Below, in pieces: positions 9,155 to 18,046 of a stretch of 64,000 nt of DNA. Each line of letters opens with the position of its first letter. Position 1 is the first letter of the stretch. Both the position numbers and the translations under genes were made by a program. Below the pieces are notes generated by a model. That model was not told the origin of the DNA and did not search any database. It was given only the letters and a program-made list of their open reading frames with translations. The stretch comes from MED-G105 sp038522945. Lineage in GTDB: Bacteria; Pseudomonadota; Alphaproteobacteria; Caulobacterales; Parvularculaceae. The stretch spans positions 23,221 through 87,220 of the forward strand of contig JBCBJV010000014.1 in NCBI GenBank assembly GCA_038522945.1. The letters run 5' to 3'.

Positions 9155-9367
9155 CTACCACTCGTCCACGTAAGCTGCCTTGCCAATCAATAAGCCCGCC
9201 ACTAGCCACGCAAGCGTGAAGGCAATACCGGATGCAATTTGATTGCCTTGATCGGCAAGCCACAATAAAAATGCAAATCTATCAAAGCCCACAATGCCCG
9301 CCAAATACGTTTCCGGCGGCCTGACTTCTTCATTTCGAGAGCGCACTTCCTGATCCCAACAATCCAA
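9155..9367 (-). CDS. Possible small membrane protein of 70 residues
   Basis: A frame starting at a TTG eight bases after the stop of the AsmA-like gene and ending against the tyrS stop codon. The predicted protein has a hydrophilic N-terminus and a hydrophobic segment near its end (IASGIAFTLAWLVAGLLIGKAA). I do not recognise a family. In its favour are the tight spacing after the upstream gene and a plausible membrane segment; against it are the TTG start and lack of a clear ribosome binding site. Confidence 0.3.
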   Translation of the reverse strand: MDCWDQEVRSRNEEVRPPETYLAGIVGFDRFAFLLWLADQGNQIASGIAFTLAWLVAGLLIGKAAYVDEW

Positions 9368-9375
9368 ATGGCATT

Positions 9376-12300
9376 CTATTCAAGATTGTCGTTCGGCAGA
9401 TTTGAGTCAGCGCTTGCTTCGCCCTCAAATGTTTCCGCGTTTTCAGCGGGCTCAAACATTCGCCGGAAAAGGCCAGGCGTTAGGGCCGAGAGCGGATTAA
9501 CATAGACGGTTGGGTTTTGGGTTTCGCCTTTGATGTCATAGGAAAGCGCAAACAAGCCCTCCCCGTCGCGGTTTACAAAAAGGTCGCCAATGAGCGGTGT
9601 TTTCCCGAGGAAGGAATTGATCTGATAGGCGGGCGCGACGGCGCCGTGTAAATCGACCTGCCGCCCCTGCCCCCCGCCGAGATCAAATGAGCCGTTACCA
9701 GTAATACCAATGGACTCGCCCGCTGCGCGCGCATCTTTCAACGTGACGCGGCCATCATTGATCTCAAAGTCGGCAAAGGCTTGGGAGAGTTTAATGCCGT
9801 CGCCATTCATCAAATCAGTCAGTCCACCGAGCGAGCCTGCTGCAAAAATCCGCGCAAGCAGGGGCGCATCTACGATGCGCAAATTACGGGCCTCGAAAGT
9901 TCCACGCGGCGGCACGTTAGTGTCATCTGCACTCGCAAAATCGAGCGCAATCACGCCCTCGCCTTTTTCGATCGACTGAATGTCAAAGACACCGGAAAGC
10001 AGTGTGCTGATATGGTCGGCCCTTGCAATAACACTGCGCTCGTAGCCGTCCGAACCACCGGTTTCGACAAGCTCGATGGATAATGGATGGTTATCATCGT
10101 CGAGCGCCACGACAGTGAGGGCATCTAGTCGCTCCTCTCCGTACCGAAGGTCCAGCGCAAGATCCTTGTATTGAATATCGTTGCGCAAATCCAATCGATC
10201 AATGCGGGCAAGCGCCGTCCAGCCGGCGAACGGAAAAGGGGCCCCCGGATCTGGCCGCGCAAAGGGATTGTTGCCTCCGGTCTGGCCCATGCGGAAGAAT
10301 TGCTCAATAAACCCGCCTGCGCGCAAATATGCCCCTGTTAACGATGTATGAATGCGCCCGTCGCTATCGCGGTGCACGCCGACGGAAAGATCCGCTGCGC
10401 CCGCAAGGCGTAATTCCGACAGATTTGCTGATAAGAGCCGAAGCTCGCTATCAAACGCTGCCCTCCCCACAATGGACATTCCATCGCCGACAATATTTAA
10501 TCCATCGATGACAGACCGCCCATTTTCAAGCTTGTAGTCAATGCGCGCTTTTGCCGAAATGCCCGCTGGTTTGATCCAATCGAACTGATCGATTAAAAGA
10601 ACTGAGTTGTCGAGATCGGCCTCGAGTGTCAGTGTCCGAACAGTTGCCATGTTGCCGGAAGCGGCAAGCCGAAACGGTGTGTCACCTCGAAGGAACTGAC
10701 GGGTCGGGATGCCGAAAGCATCGCCGCTGGTCGGTGACAACACGCCTGCGATGGAGAACGACGTGGTATCCCCCTTCCCGCCGAATTTCTGATTCCATTC
10801 AATATCTATTGGGGTGCCAGCAACATTGGAGACTGCGTCGATCTGCATGCCATTTGTTTCAACAGAGACAGTTGTCTGTGCATCAGGGATTGTCACGTCC
10901 CGAAAAAAGTCTTCCACGGTAAGCGAAGGAAACTCAGCCGTTGCCGAATACCGATAGTCGGACCGTGGGACGTCCCGCTGATTGGGCCGGAACACTTCGG
11001 CGCGGACAGTACCTTCTCCCGAAAATTGATCCGGCGTAAATTCCGTGTAGGACAGAACCTTAAGAGGTGGATCGTTGAGGATCCGCAGGATTTCTCCTGC
11101 ATCGCCTTTGACATCAAAGGAAAATCTCGCCGGATAGCCTTTTGGTCGAAGCTGGCCGATTTCAACGTCACCCCGCGTTAGATCAACATCACCGACCCGA
11201 GCCGAACTCGCTTTCAGGTCAAAGCGATTCCCCCGCAGGACACCAGACCCGACCAGGTCTTCAATCGGGTCCATACCCGGCGCATATGTGACATTCCCGC
11301 CGACCACGGAAAAAGATAATGCGAGGGCGTCGTTCGACAGCGCACCGTCTGGTCCCAGAGTTTCCGGGGAGATATTCAAGTCAGCCCTGACCGAGTGGAA
11401 GACACCTTGTGTGACCCGCTCACTGATAAACTTGCGTGCTGCCCAAGCGACGCCTTCCGGCCAGACGCCCATCAGGCTGCGTTTACTAATCCGTGCTCCG
11501 ACATTAATCATGCCGGCGATTTCCGGTGGCCCTTTAGCCGTTAGTGTGGCTGACAAAGTCGCTGACAGGGGACCGTTCAAGAAAGCGCCGTCCAATCGAC
11601 GCAATGAAACGCGCCTTTGATCGATGTCATACTCGCCGCTGAGGTGGATTTCGTCGATCGTCAGTGGATCTGCCATGGACGGCAAAACAGCAGAGATACT
11701 CGGACCGGAAAGGTCGAATCCAAGCGCACGAACTGAACCGGGGCGGCCCTCCCGTTCCAGGAGATTAATTGTTCCCGACAGATCGACGGCCAAGTCGTCA
11801 GCATTCAGAACAGCTTCACGAACGTCAAACCGATTGAGCGAGGGGTCGAATTCTGCGTCAAATGACAGACCACTCACAGACGTTGACAGTGCGCCCAAAT
11901 TGAGCGCTCCGGCTTCGCCGGAGCCAGTCAAGGAAGACTTCTGAACGATACCGTCACTTGAAATTAGTAAGTTGGCCTGACCTGAAAGCGCCCCCGAATA
12001 GAACTGCGCATTCGAAGCGAAGAACACAGCAAGAAGATCGGAGATCGGGGCATCCACATAGTCGACGTTAGCATTTATCAAATCCGTCTGCAGATCATAG
12101 TCGGCATCAAACCGGACGGTCGCGGTTTGGCCCTCCAGATCGAAATCACTATTCAGAATTGCTGAGTAGCCCTTTTCGGTGCGGGAAATGGAGGCCTGGG
12201 CCGCGGTTGTTGACCACTGTCGACCGGAGTTTTCGTCAAGAAACTCAACCTTGGCATTTCTTAGCGAGACTTCTTCGAAGGCATCGCGAAAATATTCACC

Positions 12301-12786
12301 ACCGGTCATGGTGCGGAAAAGGTTACCTTGGGCGTCCTCATCGCTTTGGCCATAGTCCAGGCCAAGATGGAGATCCGCCCGCCGGATAATGCGGACACGA
12401 GGGGCGTCGAGGATAATCGTCCGTGGACCGAACCGCCGAGACCAAAAGTCCTTCGTGGCGAAGGCAAGCGCAACGTGAGGGACACCGGCAATCGTTTCTC
12501 CGCCTTCGTCAAGGATTGCCACGTCGCGTAAGTCGATTAGATACCCGTCGCGCTCCTCGGTTCTGGCAATTTCGATTTCGCCGATTTCCAGATCCTCAAA
12601 CGCAGGCGAGGTGCTTCGGGCCAAGCGTTCAAAGACCGGCGTTGCCCAAGTTAAACTCACAGGACCACTATTCACCCGCCAGAGGAAAAGAGCAGCGGCG
12701 ACGATGACGACTGCGAGGACGAGGCCCAGCCCTTCCAGTAAAATCAACCCGATCGGGGGGCTCTTTCGTTCTGGAGTTTTACTCAT
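9376..12786 (-). CDS. Large AsmA-like / DUF3971 envelope protein (YhdP-TamB type)
   Basis: A 1136-residue protein with one N-terminal membrane anchor (about residues 12-33, GLILLEGLGLVLAVVIVAAALFL in part) and a long, mostly beta-rich periplasmic body with many GNxxDLxx and DVDLTRGDVEI type repeats. The C-terminal region (GITGNGSFDLGGGQGRQVDLHGAVAPAY, shortened here) matches the AsmA-like C-terminal domain. Proteins of this build are thought to form lipid-conducting bridges between the inner and outer membranes. The gene stands alone on the minus strand with about 450 bases of divergent intergenic DNA before it. Confidence 0.82.
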   Translation of the reverse strand: MSKTPERKSPPIGLILLEGLGLVLAVVIVAAALFLWRVNSGPVSLTWATPVFERLARSTSPAFEDLEIGEIEIARTEERDGYLIDLRDVAILDEGGETIAGVPHVALAFATKDFWSRRFGPRTIILDAPRVRIIRRADLHLGLDYGQSDEDAQGNLFRTMTGGEYFRDAFEEVSLRNAKVEFLDENSGRQWSTTAAQASISRTEKGYSAILNSDFDLEGQTATVRFDADYDLQTDLINANVDYVDAPISDLLAVFFASNAQFYSGALSGQANLLISSDGIVQKSSLTGSGEAGALNLGALSTSVSGLSFDAEFDPSLNRFDVREAVLNADDLAVDLSGTINLLEREGRPGSVRALGFDLSGPSISAVLPSMADPLTIDEIHLSGEYDIDQRRVSLRRLDGAFLNGPLSATLSATLTAKGPPEIAGMINVGARISKRSLMGVWPEGVAWAARKFISERVTQGVFHSVRADLNISPETLGPDGALSNDALALSFSVVGGNVTYAPGMDPIEDLVGSGVLRGNRFDLKASSARVGDVDLTRGDVEIGQLRPKGYPARFSFDVKGDAGEILRILNDPPLKVLSYTEFTPDQFSGEGTVRAEVFRPNQRDVPRSDYRYSATAEFPSLTVEDFFRDVTIPDAQTTVSVETNGMQIDAVSNVAGTPIDIEWNQKFGGKGDTTSFSIAGVLSPTSGDAFGIPTRQFLRGDTPFRLAASGNMATVRTLTLEADLDNSVLLIDQFDWIKPAGISAKARIDYKLENGRSVIDGLNIVGDGMSIVGRAAFDSELRLLSANLSELRLAGAADLSVGVHRDSDGRIHTSLTGAYLRAGGFIEQFFRMGQTGGNNPFARPDPGAPFPFAGWTALARIDRLDLRNDIQYKDLALDLRYGEERLDALTVVALDDDNHPLSIELVETGGSDGYERSVIARADHISTLLSGVFDIQSIEKGEGVIALDFASADDTNVPPRGTFEARNLRIVDAPLLARIFAAGSLGGLTDLMNGDGIKLSQAFADFEINDGRVTLKDARAAGESIGITGNGSFDLGGGQGRQVDLHGAVAPAYQINSFLGKTPLIGDLFVNRDGEGLFALSYDIKGETQNPTVYVNPLSALTPGLFRRMFEPAENAETFEGEASADSNLPNDNLE

Positions 12787-13239
12787 CTAACTTTTGTTCG
12801 ACCGTTTTTGGTGCTGATGGTTCAACGGCTTGCCTGGCAATGACATATTTTGCGTGGTCCAGAGGTGTTTTGGATCCAAGCGTTATTGGGCCAAGTCGTT
12901 GTGCGCGGTCGGTCTTAACCTTGTGCTGGATCGACAAAACTTAACTGCGTAGACCGATGCGCACACCTTCGTAACCCATCTGGAAAACGTTGCCTGTTAT
13001 AACTTAAAATGCCAATGGGCACTTCGTCCTGGCAGGGGAATTTTTGGCCTCAATCGGTGAAGAGACTGTTTCTAGTCTCACAACCTAGTCTAGAACTGAC
13101 CAAGTCACTGCAAAACCCGCAATCAGCGATCCGAACGCTCCGGTGCGAAGTAAAGGGATCAGATCACCTATTCGCACGCGCAGCGTGACCCGTCAGATCC
13201 GCTACAAGCCATCCCATACAGCAAGGAGAGACCTTACCC
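12787..13239. other. Divergent intergenic region, AsmA-like / peroxiredoxin
   Basis: About 450 bases without a credible gene. It must contain promoters for the minus-strand AsmA-like gene and the plus-strand peroxiredoxin. A short repeat CTAGTCT occurs twice around 13074-13090. Nothing else stands out, and no tRNA or small RNA fold was recognised. Confidence 0.4.
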
Positions 13240-13716
13240 ATGGCAGCTAAAGAACTTCGCGAAGGCCTAAAAGCCCCGGCTTTTCAGATGCCGACAAATA
13301 GCGGCGGAAAAATCGCCCTTAAGGATTATGCCGGCAAGTCGCTTATCCTCTATTTTTATCCAAAGGATGACACGTCCGGGTGTACCAAGCAGGCGATCGC
13401 TTTCACAGAGCACCTTGCCGCCTTTGAAAAAGCAGGCGCTGAAATTCTAGGGGTGTCCAAAGACCCGGTGGAAAAGCACGACAAATTCATCGCCAAACAT
13501 GATCTCGGGATAACCCTCGGGTCAGATGAGGACGGCAAGGTTTTGGAGAAGTACGGCGTCTGGGTGGAAAAAAGCATGTATGGCAAGAAGTATATGGGGA
13601 TTGAACGGTCCACATTTTTGATCGACAGCAAAGGCGTGATCCAGAAAATCTGGCGCAAAGTGAAAGTGCCGGGTCATGTTGAAGCGGTACTTCAGGAAGC
13701 GGAAGCTTTAGCTTAA
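13240..13716 (+). CDS. bcp: Thioredoxin-dependent thiol peroxidase, Bcp/PrxQ family
   Basis: Reduces hydrogen peroxide and organic hydroperoxides. The peroxidatic Cys48 is in YPKDDTSGCTK, the family signature. Most Bcp proteins carry the resolving Cys five residues later (in TKEAC); here that position is Ile53 (TKQAI), so the protein should work as a 1-Cys type or with a partner thiol. 158 residues, normal length. AAGGAGAG about ten bases before the ATG is a strong ribosome binding site. Confidence 0.95.
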   Translation: MAAKELREGLKAPAFQMPTNSGGKIALKDYAGKSLILYFYPKDDTSGCTKQAIAFTEHLAAFEKAGAEILGVSKDPVEKHDKFIAKHDLGITLGSDEDGKVLEKYGVWVEKSMYGKKYMGIERSTFLIDSKGVIQKIWRKVKVPGHVEAVLQEAEALA

Positions 13717-13775
13717 CCTTTACTCCTTCAAGGCCAGGCGCGACGCGTCTGGCTGATCGCCGCGAGGCCCCTAAA

Positions 13776-14606
13776 TTGCCCCCACCTGCAAGTTATCTCG
13801 ATCTGGCTTTGTCGGTTCTGAATTCCGGTGCCCCCGACAGCAAATGCGAAGCGGCCAGAACCGCTGGGGAAATGGTGCAGTCGGCATCGGTTTCTTTCGA
13901 ACCACAGGCATCCGAATTTCCAGACCGTCCTGCAAGGCCAAAAAATCCCAAGCTCGTGTCGCCGCGTCTCCTGAAAAAACGCAGTCTCGGCACGCAAAGC
14001 GGACGGGCGGCGCTTCTCCACGCCGTTGCCCATATTGAACTTAACGCGATCGATCTCGCGTTCGACATGGCCGGACGTTTTGCCGGCGAGATTTCCGAGA
14101 TGGGGCTCAACACCGATCAGTTCATCGCCGACTGGTTCAATGTCGGGCAAGAGGAAGCCTTCCATTTTTCCATGATAAATCAACGCCTCGGAGAATTGGG
14201 GTCAGGTTACGGGGATCTGGATGCCCATGATGGTCTTTGGCAGGCGGCAATGGATACGAGCGACAGCGTGCTCGCACGGCTTGCAATTGCCCCTCTAGTT
14301 CTAGAAGCACGCGGGCTGGATGTGACCCCCGGCATGATCAGTCGGCTGGAAACGGTTGGAGATAAAATTAGCGCCGACCTTCTCCGTGTGATTTACCGGG
14401 ACGAAGTCGGCCATGTTGAGGTCGGTACAAAGTGGTTCCTGTTAATCTGCCGCGAAAAAGACCTCGATCCGGGAACGACATTTCAGGATCTAGTCGCTAA
14501 GCGGTTCAGATCGGGCCTCAAAGGTCCGTTCAATGTGGAAGCACGTGAACGAGCGGGCATGCCAGGAATATTTTATGGGTCTGACGCACAATTTTCATCT
14601 AACTAG
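13776..14606 (+). CDS. DUF455 family ferritin-like protein
   Basis: A 276-residue protein of the DUF455 family, which has a ferritin-like helical bundle and is thought to bind a metal pair. Candidate ligands are visible as AVAHIELNAID, the ExxH in QEEAFHFSMI, LEARGLDVTP and the DExxH in IYRDEVGHVEVG. The function is unknown. The only start codon available is a TTG at 13776, with GAGG about ten bases upstream; the frame stays open further upstream but offers no other start. It follows the peroxiredoxin by 59 bases and precedes the M23 peptidase, and the four genes share orientation. Confidence 0.88.
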   Translation: MPPPASYLDLALSVLNSGAPDSKCEAARTAGEMVQSASVSFEPQASEFPDRPARPKNPKLVSPRLLKKRSLGTQSGRAALLHAVAHIELNAIDLAFDMAGRFAGEISEMGLNTDQFIADWFNVGQEEAFHFSMINQRLGELGSGYGDLDAHDGLWQAAMDTSDSVLARLAIAPLVLEARGLDVTPGMISRLETVGDKISADLLRVIYRDEVGHVEVGTKWFLLICREKDLDPGTTFQDLVAKRFRSGLKGPFNVEARERAGMPGIFYGSDAQFSSN

Positions 14607-14783
14607 ACATGACGCGCGGAATGAATCTTGCTCCTACTCGAATATGGTTTCTCGCGGTCAACCCAAAGTTAAAAAAGTATGGTTATTTCATCACATAATG
14701 GTTGCGAAATCTGAGCAGATCGGCTGCAATACCTTAAGGGGTGTGGAGTTTGATCGCTGCGAAGCGAGTGTAAGGGGCGTTCA

Positions 14784-16127
14784 ATGAGCCGAAAATCCGG
14801 CAAGGCGAAGCGTTTCATCGCCAGGTTTTTCAAAGAACGGCAGATTTATCATCGTAGCGACGGAGTCGTTCACTTCATCTCTATGTCGACGCGGACGCAA
14901 ATCGCCCTTGCGGCGGTCTGCGGCGCGGCATTGCTTTGGATCGCCTATGCGTCTGTGAACGTTGTTTTTAAAGAACAAATTATTGTTGCGAAAGAACGCG
15001 ATGCGCGGGTGATGGAGACAACTTACGTTAACCGCCTACAGAATGCTCACACCGCGTACAATGACGTCAATGAACTGAATGTGTTGATGCGCAGTGCATT
15101 CGACGAATCCATGGCGGAAATTGCAAACCGTCATCAGACGTTGAAGAGCATGGTCGATCGCAAAGTTGCGATCGATACCGCTGTTGAAAGCCTCACCGAG
15201 CGCCTTTCAGAAGCTGGCTTCCCTGATGGCCAGAAGCCGAAAAGCGGTAATCGGGTAATGATTGATGCCACCCCCGCCGAGCCGACCCCGCGCCAGTCGC
15301 GCATTTCCAAGATGTTGCGCGAGGCAGAACGTGAGGCACTACTCGGCTCAGCAAAAGTGCCCGCGGGCAGTCCCGCCGAAACTGCACTTAAGCGCATGGC
15401 AAAAGCCTCCGCCAATCTTTACGTGGAACAAGTGCTTTTACTGGCAGCCATGGAAGAAAAGGCTAGCCAGAAGATCAACGAACTTGAGACCGTGATTGCT
15501 TCCACGGGGATCAATACCAAACGCATTATCCCGCAAGACAAAATCAAGAACACCGTCATGGCGGCGGCCAATGGCGGGGAAACTCTTGCTCAGGGCGGCC
15601 CTTTCATTGACCCAGCCAATCTGACTGATGCCGATACCATCTTCTTTACCCACGCCAATCGGGTTGGCTCAACGATCGAGACGCTGGCGCGGCTCCAAAG
15701 TATTGTCGACAATGTTCCACTTTCATCGCCACTGATCGGGCCGCGGCGGTTCACCAGTGGCTTTGGGATCCGGCGTGACCCCATTAATGGTCGTAGTGCC
15801 AGCCATCATGGTATTGATTTTGCTGCGCGATGGGCATCACCCGTAACGGCAACGGCGAAAGGCACAGTGCGGTTTGCTGGCGTAAAGTCCGGTTGGGGTC
15901 GTCTTGTGGAGATCGATCATGGCAATGGGTTTGTGACCCGTTACGCCCATCTTAACCGATTTGTGGTGAAAAAAGGTCAAACCGTTAAGCTACACCAGCA
16001 AGTGGGTGAATTAGGAAATAGCGGTCGGAGTACGGGTCCTCACGTCCACTATGAAATTTTGTTCAACGGGCGGCCGGTGAATCCGCAACGCTTCATTGAG
16101 GCAGGAAGATATGTTTTCGAAGGCTAA
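14784..16127 (+). CDS. M23 family peptidoglycan endopeptidase, membrane anchored (LmdC-like)
   Basis: A 447-residue zinc metallopeptidase predicted to cut peptidoglycan cross-links. It has a short cytoplasmic N-terminus, one membrane segment at about residues 39-60, a long helical periplasmic region (about 65-310) and a C-terminal M23/LytM domain. Zinc ligands are the His and Asp of SHHGIDFA (about 340-346) and the HVHYE motif near residue 420. It overlaps the bactofilin gene by 17 bases. M23 peptidase-bactofilin pairs are recurrent in alphaproteobacteria, where the bactofilin polymer is thought to position the enzyme, so the pair is likely to act together in local wall growth. Confidence 0.92.
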   Translation: MSRKSGKAKRFIARFFKERQIYHRSDGVVHFISMSTRTQIALAAVCGAALLWIAYASVNVVFKEQIIVAKERDARVMETTYVNRLQNAHTAYNDVNELNVLMRSAFDESMAEIANRHQTLKSMVDRKVAIDTAVESLTERLSEAGFPDGQKPKSGNRVMIDATPAEPTPRQSRISKMLREAEREALLGSAKVPAGSPAETALKRMAKASANLYVEQVLLLAAMEEKASQKINELETVIASTGINTKRIIPQDKIKNTVMAAANGGETLAQGGPFIDPANLTDADTIFFTHANRVGSTIETLARLQSIVDNVPLSSPLIGPRRFTSGFGIRRDPINGRSASHHGIDFAARWASPVTATAKGTVRFAGVKSGWGRLVEIDHGNGFVTRYAHLNRFVVKKGQTVKLHQQVGELGNSGRSTGPHVHYEILFNGRPVNPQRFIEAGRYVFEG

Positions 16128-16749
16128 AACCAACAAGTCCGGCGACGACCGCCAGCAAGCGGCGACTGCAGCTGACATGACACCCCCGCAAAACGCGTCA
16201 TCGAATTCTTCGAGCGCTGCCAAGCGCTCCAGCTCGATGAAAGCAGCTGGCGTTCCGTCGATTATCTCCGCTGATATGGTGATCAACGGCAACATTAACT
16301 CAGCTGGCGAAGTTCAGCTGGACGGTGTTTTGGATGGGGACATTAAAGCCGGAAGTCTGATCGTCGGTGAAAAGGCGGCAGTTAAAGGCGAGATCATCTG
16401 CGAAAAAGTGACGGTGCGTGGTAGGGTTGAAGGCAGCATTCGTGCGCGTCAGGTTGCCCTTGCCTCCTCGTCCCATATCGACGGCGACATTCTTCACAGC
16501 GCTTTGTCTGTTGAAAGCGGCGCACATTTTGAGGGCAATTGTCGCCACTCGGATGACCCCCTGTCCGATGCTGCCGCGAGCGACTTCCGCAAAGCACGCC
16601 CTGCTTCTCCTCCGGCGCCAGCGCCAGGGCGGCCGGTCTCACCGACAAGCTCCGGTGAAGTTGCTCTCGCAAATGGCCGTCCGCCTGCATCACAGGAAAG
16701 CAACGAGGCTCCTTCTTTCCTAAGCCAAGGCCGCTCGCCGCTTCGGTAA
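16111..16749 (+). CDS. Bactofilin (polymer-forming cytoskeletal protein)
   Basis: About 212 residues with a central bactofilin beta-helix domain (roughly residues 48-145) made of repeating short hydrophobic strands such as MVINGNINSAGEVQLDG and SLIVGEKAAVKGEI, flanked by disordered Ser/Ala-rich and Pro-rich tails, the usual build. Bactofilins polymerise without nucleotide and attach to the inner membrane face. The ATG at 16111 lies inside the end of the peptidase gene and has GAGG and AGGAAG upstream; the overlap implies translational coupling. Function in this organism, for example stalk, bud or shape control, cannot be read from sequence. Confidence 0.93.
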   Translation: MFSKAKTNKSGDDRQQAATAADMTPPQNASSNSSSAAKRSSSMKAAGVPSIISADMVINGNINSAGEVQLDGVLDGDIKAGSLIVGEKAAVKGEIICEKVTVRGRVEGSIRARQVALASSSHIDGDILHSALSVESGAHFEGNCRHSDDPLSDAAASDFRKARPASPPAPAPGRPVSPTSSGEVALANGRPPASQESNEAPSFLSQGRSPLR

Positions 16750-16780
16750 GACCAGCAAGCTGACTATTTTGAGATTTAAA

Positions 16781-16805
16781 CGCCGGACGGCGAAAGCAGC
16801 CGGCG
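16781..16805. terminator. Hairpin between convergent bactofilin and prfB genes
   Basis: CGCCGG at 16781-16786 pairs with CCGGCG at 16800-16805 around a 13-base loop. It lies between two genes that converge, where a bidirectional terminator is expected. There is no clear T run, so this is a weak call. Confidence 0.35.
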
Positions 16806-16887
16806 ATTAATCCAGACCTCGATATTGAGGATTGTTTGGGAACGAGCGGTTCGTAAGCCAACCGCCTCCATCGATCTGGCGTAGCCC

Positions 16888-17998
16888 TCAGTTTTCGCCC
16901 TTACTGACCCGTTGGGCGAGGGCCGCGGTTATGAATTGCTCAATATCACCGTCCAGCACTTCATCCGGGCTCGGACTCTCAACCTGTGTCCGGAGATCTT
17001 TGACCATCTGGTATGGCTGCAATACATAGGACCGGATCTGGTGCCCCCACCCGATATCCGTCTTGTTGGCGGCTTCGGCCTGGGCCGCTTCTTCGCGCTT
17101 TTGCAGCTCTAACTCATAAAGCCGGGCACGGAGCATGTTCCAGGCCGTCGCTCGATTTTTGTGCTGCGAGCGCTCATTCTGACACTGAACAACAATACCG
17201 GTCGGCTCGTGGGTAATCCGTACCGCCGAGTCAGTTGTGTTCACATGCTGTCCGCCTGCTCCAGAAGCTCTAAATGTATCGATCCGGCAATCGGATTCAT
17301 TCACTTCAATCTCGATGGCTTCGTCGATGACTGGATACACCCAAACGGAAGCAAAAGATGTGTGCCGACGGGCATTAGAGTCGTAGGGCGAAATACGCAC
17401 GAGCCTGTGGACACCAGACTCAGTTTTCAGCCACCCATACGCGTTAAAGCCCTTCACTTGCAGTGTCGCTGACTTAATCCCCGCTTCTTCTCCGGGTTGC
17501 TCATCAATGATGTCGACCTTCATATTGCTCTTTTGCGCCCAACGAACATACATGCGCAGCAACATCGAAGCCCAATCATTGGACTCCGTTCCACCGGCGC
17601 CAGGATGGACTTCCACAAAACAATCATTGCGGTCCGCTTCCCCGGAAAAGAGGGCTTCAGTTTCAGCTTTTGCTGCCCGCCCCGCTAAAGCCGTTAGCAT
17701 ATCGCCCAGTTCCTGGAGCGAGGCCTCGTCGTTTTCTGCTTCAGCCAGTTCGATAAGGTCGGAGAGATCGGTGAGTTCGTCGGTAATTTCAGAAACAGCC
17801 GAGATCTGCGATGCAAGGCCGGTACGTTCCTGCATCAGCGTTTGCGCCGCCTGCGGATCATCCCAGAGGGTCGGATCTTCGACTTTACTGTTTAGCTCGT
17901 CTAGACGAGCGTTGGCTTTGTCCCAGTCAAAGCCCCCTCCTCAGCAGATCTAATGACTGCTTGGTTTGGGAAATCTTGTGTTCAAAATCAGCGCGCAT
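16888..17998 (-). CDS. prfB: Peptide chain release factor 2, with programmed +1 frameshift
   Basis: RF2 reads UGA and UAA stop codons. The gene is in two frames: an ATG at 17998 opens a 23-codon frame (MRADFEHKISQTKQSLDLLRRGL in short pieces: MRADFEHK through LRRGL) that ends in TGA at 17929-17927; skipping one base continues as DWDKANARLDELN into the long frame that ends at 16888. The combined protein is about 369 residues, as expected for RF2. The peptidyl-hydrolysis motif GAGGQHVN is present. The stop-reading tripeptide is SPY instead of the enterobacterial SPF. A reader using only the long frame would wrongly start at 17835. It lies downstream of PBP1A and amiC on the same strand, a common alphaproteobacterial order. 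Confidence 0.95.
17926..17941 (-). promoter_or_regulatory. prfB programmed frameshift site
   Basis: On the coding strand the sequence is AGGAGG-GGG-CTT-TGA-C: an internal Shine-Dalgarno (17936-17941), a three-base spacer, the slippery CTT codon and an in-frame TGA followed by C. This is the standard autoregulatory site, in which low RF2 lets the ribosome slip +1 at CUU and finish the protein. Confidence 0.95.
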
Positions 17999-18046
17999 AA
18001 ACACGGCTTTCTACTATTCTCGATCAGGTTAAACGGATGCTTGGTG

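Noticed and set aside
14533..14787. 84-residue frame spanning DUF455 end to M23 start
   Set aside because: Overlaps the end of DUF455 in another frame and contains no conserved pattern.
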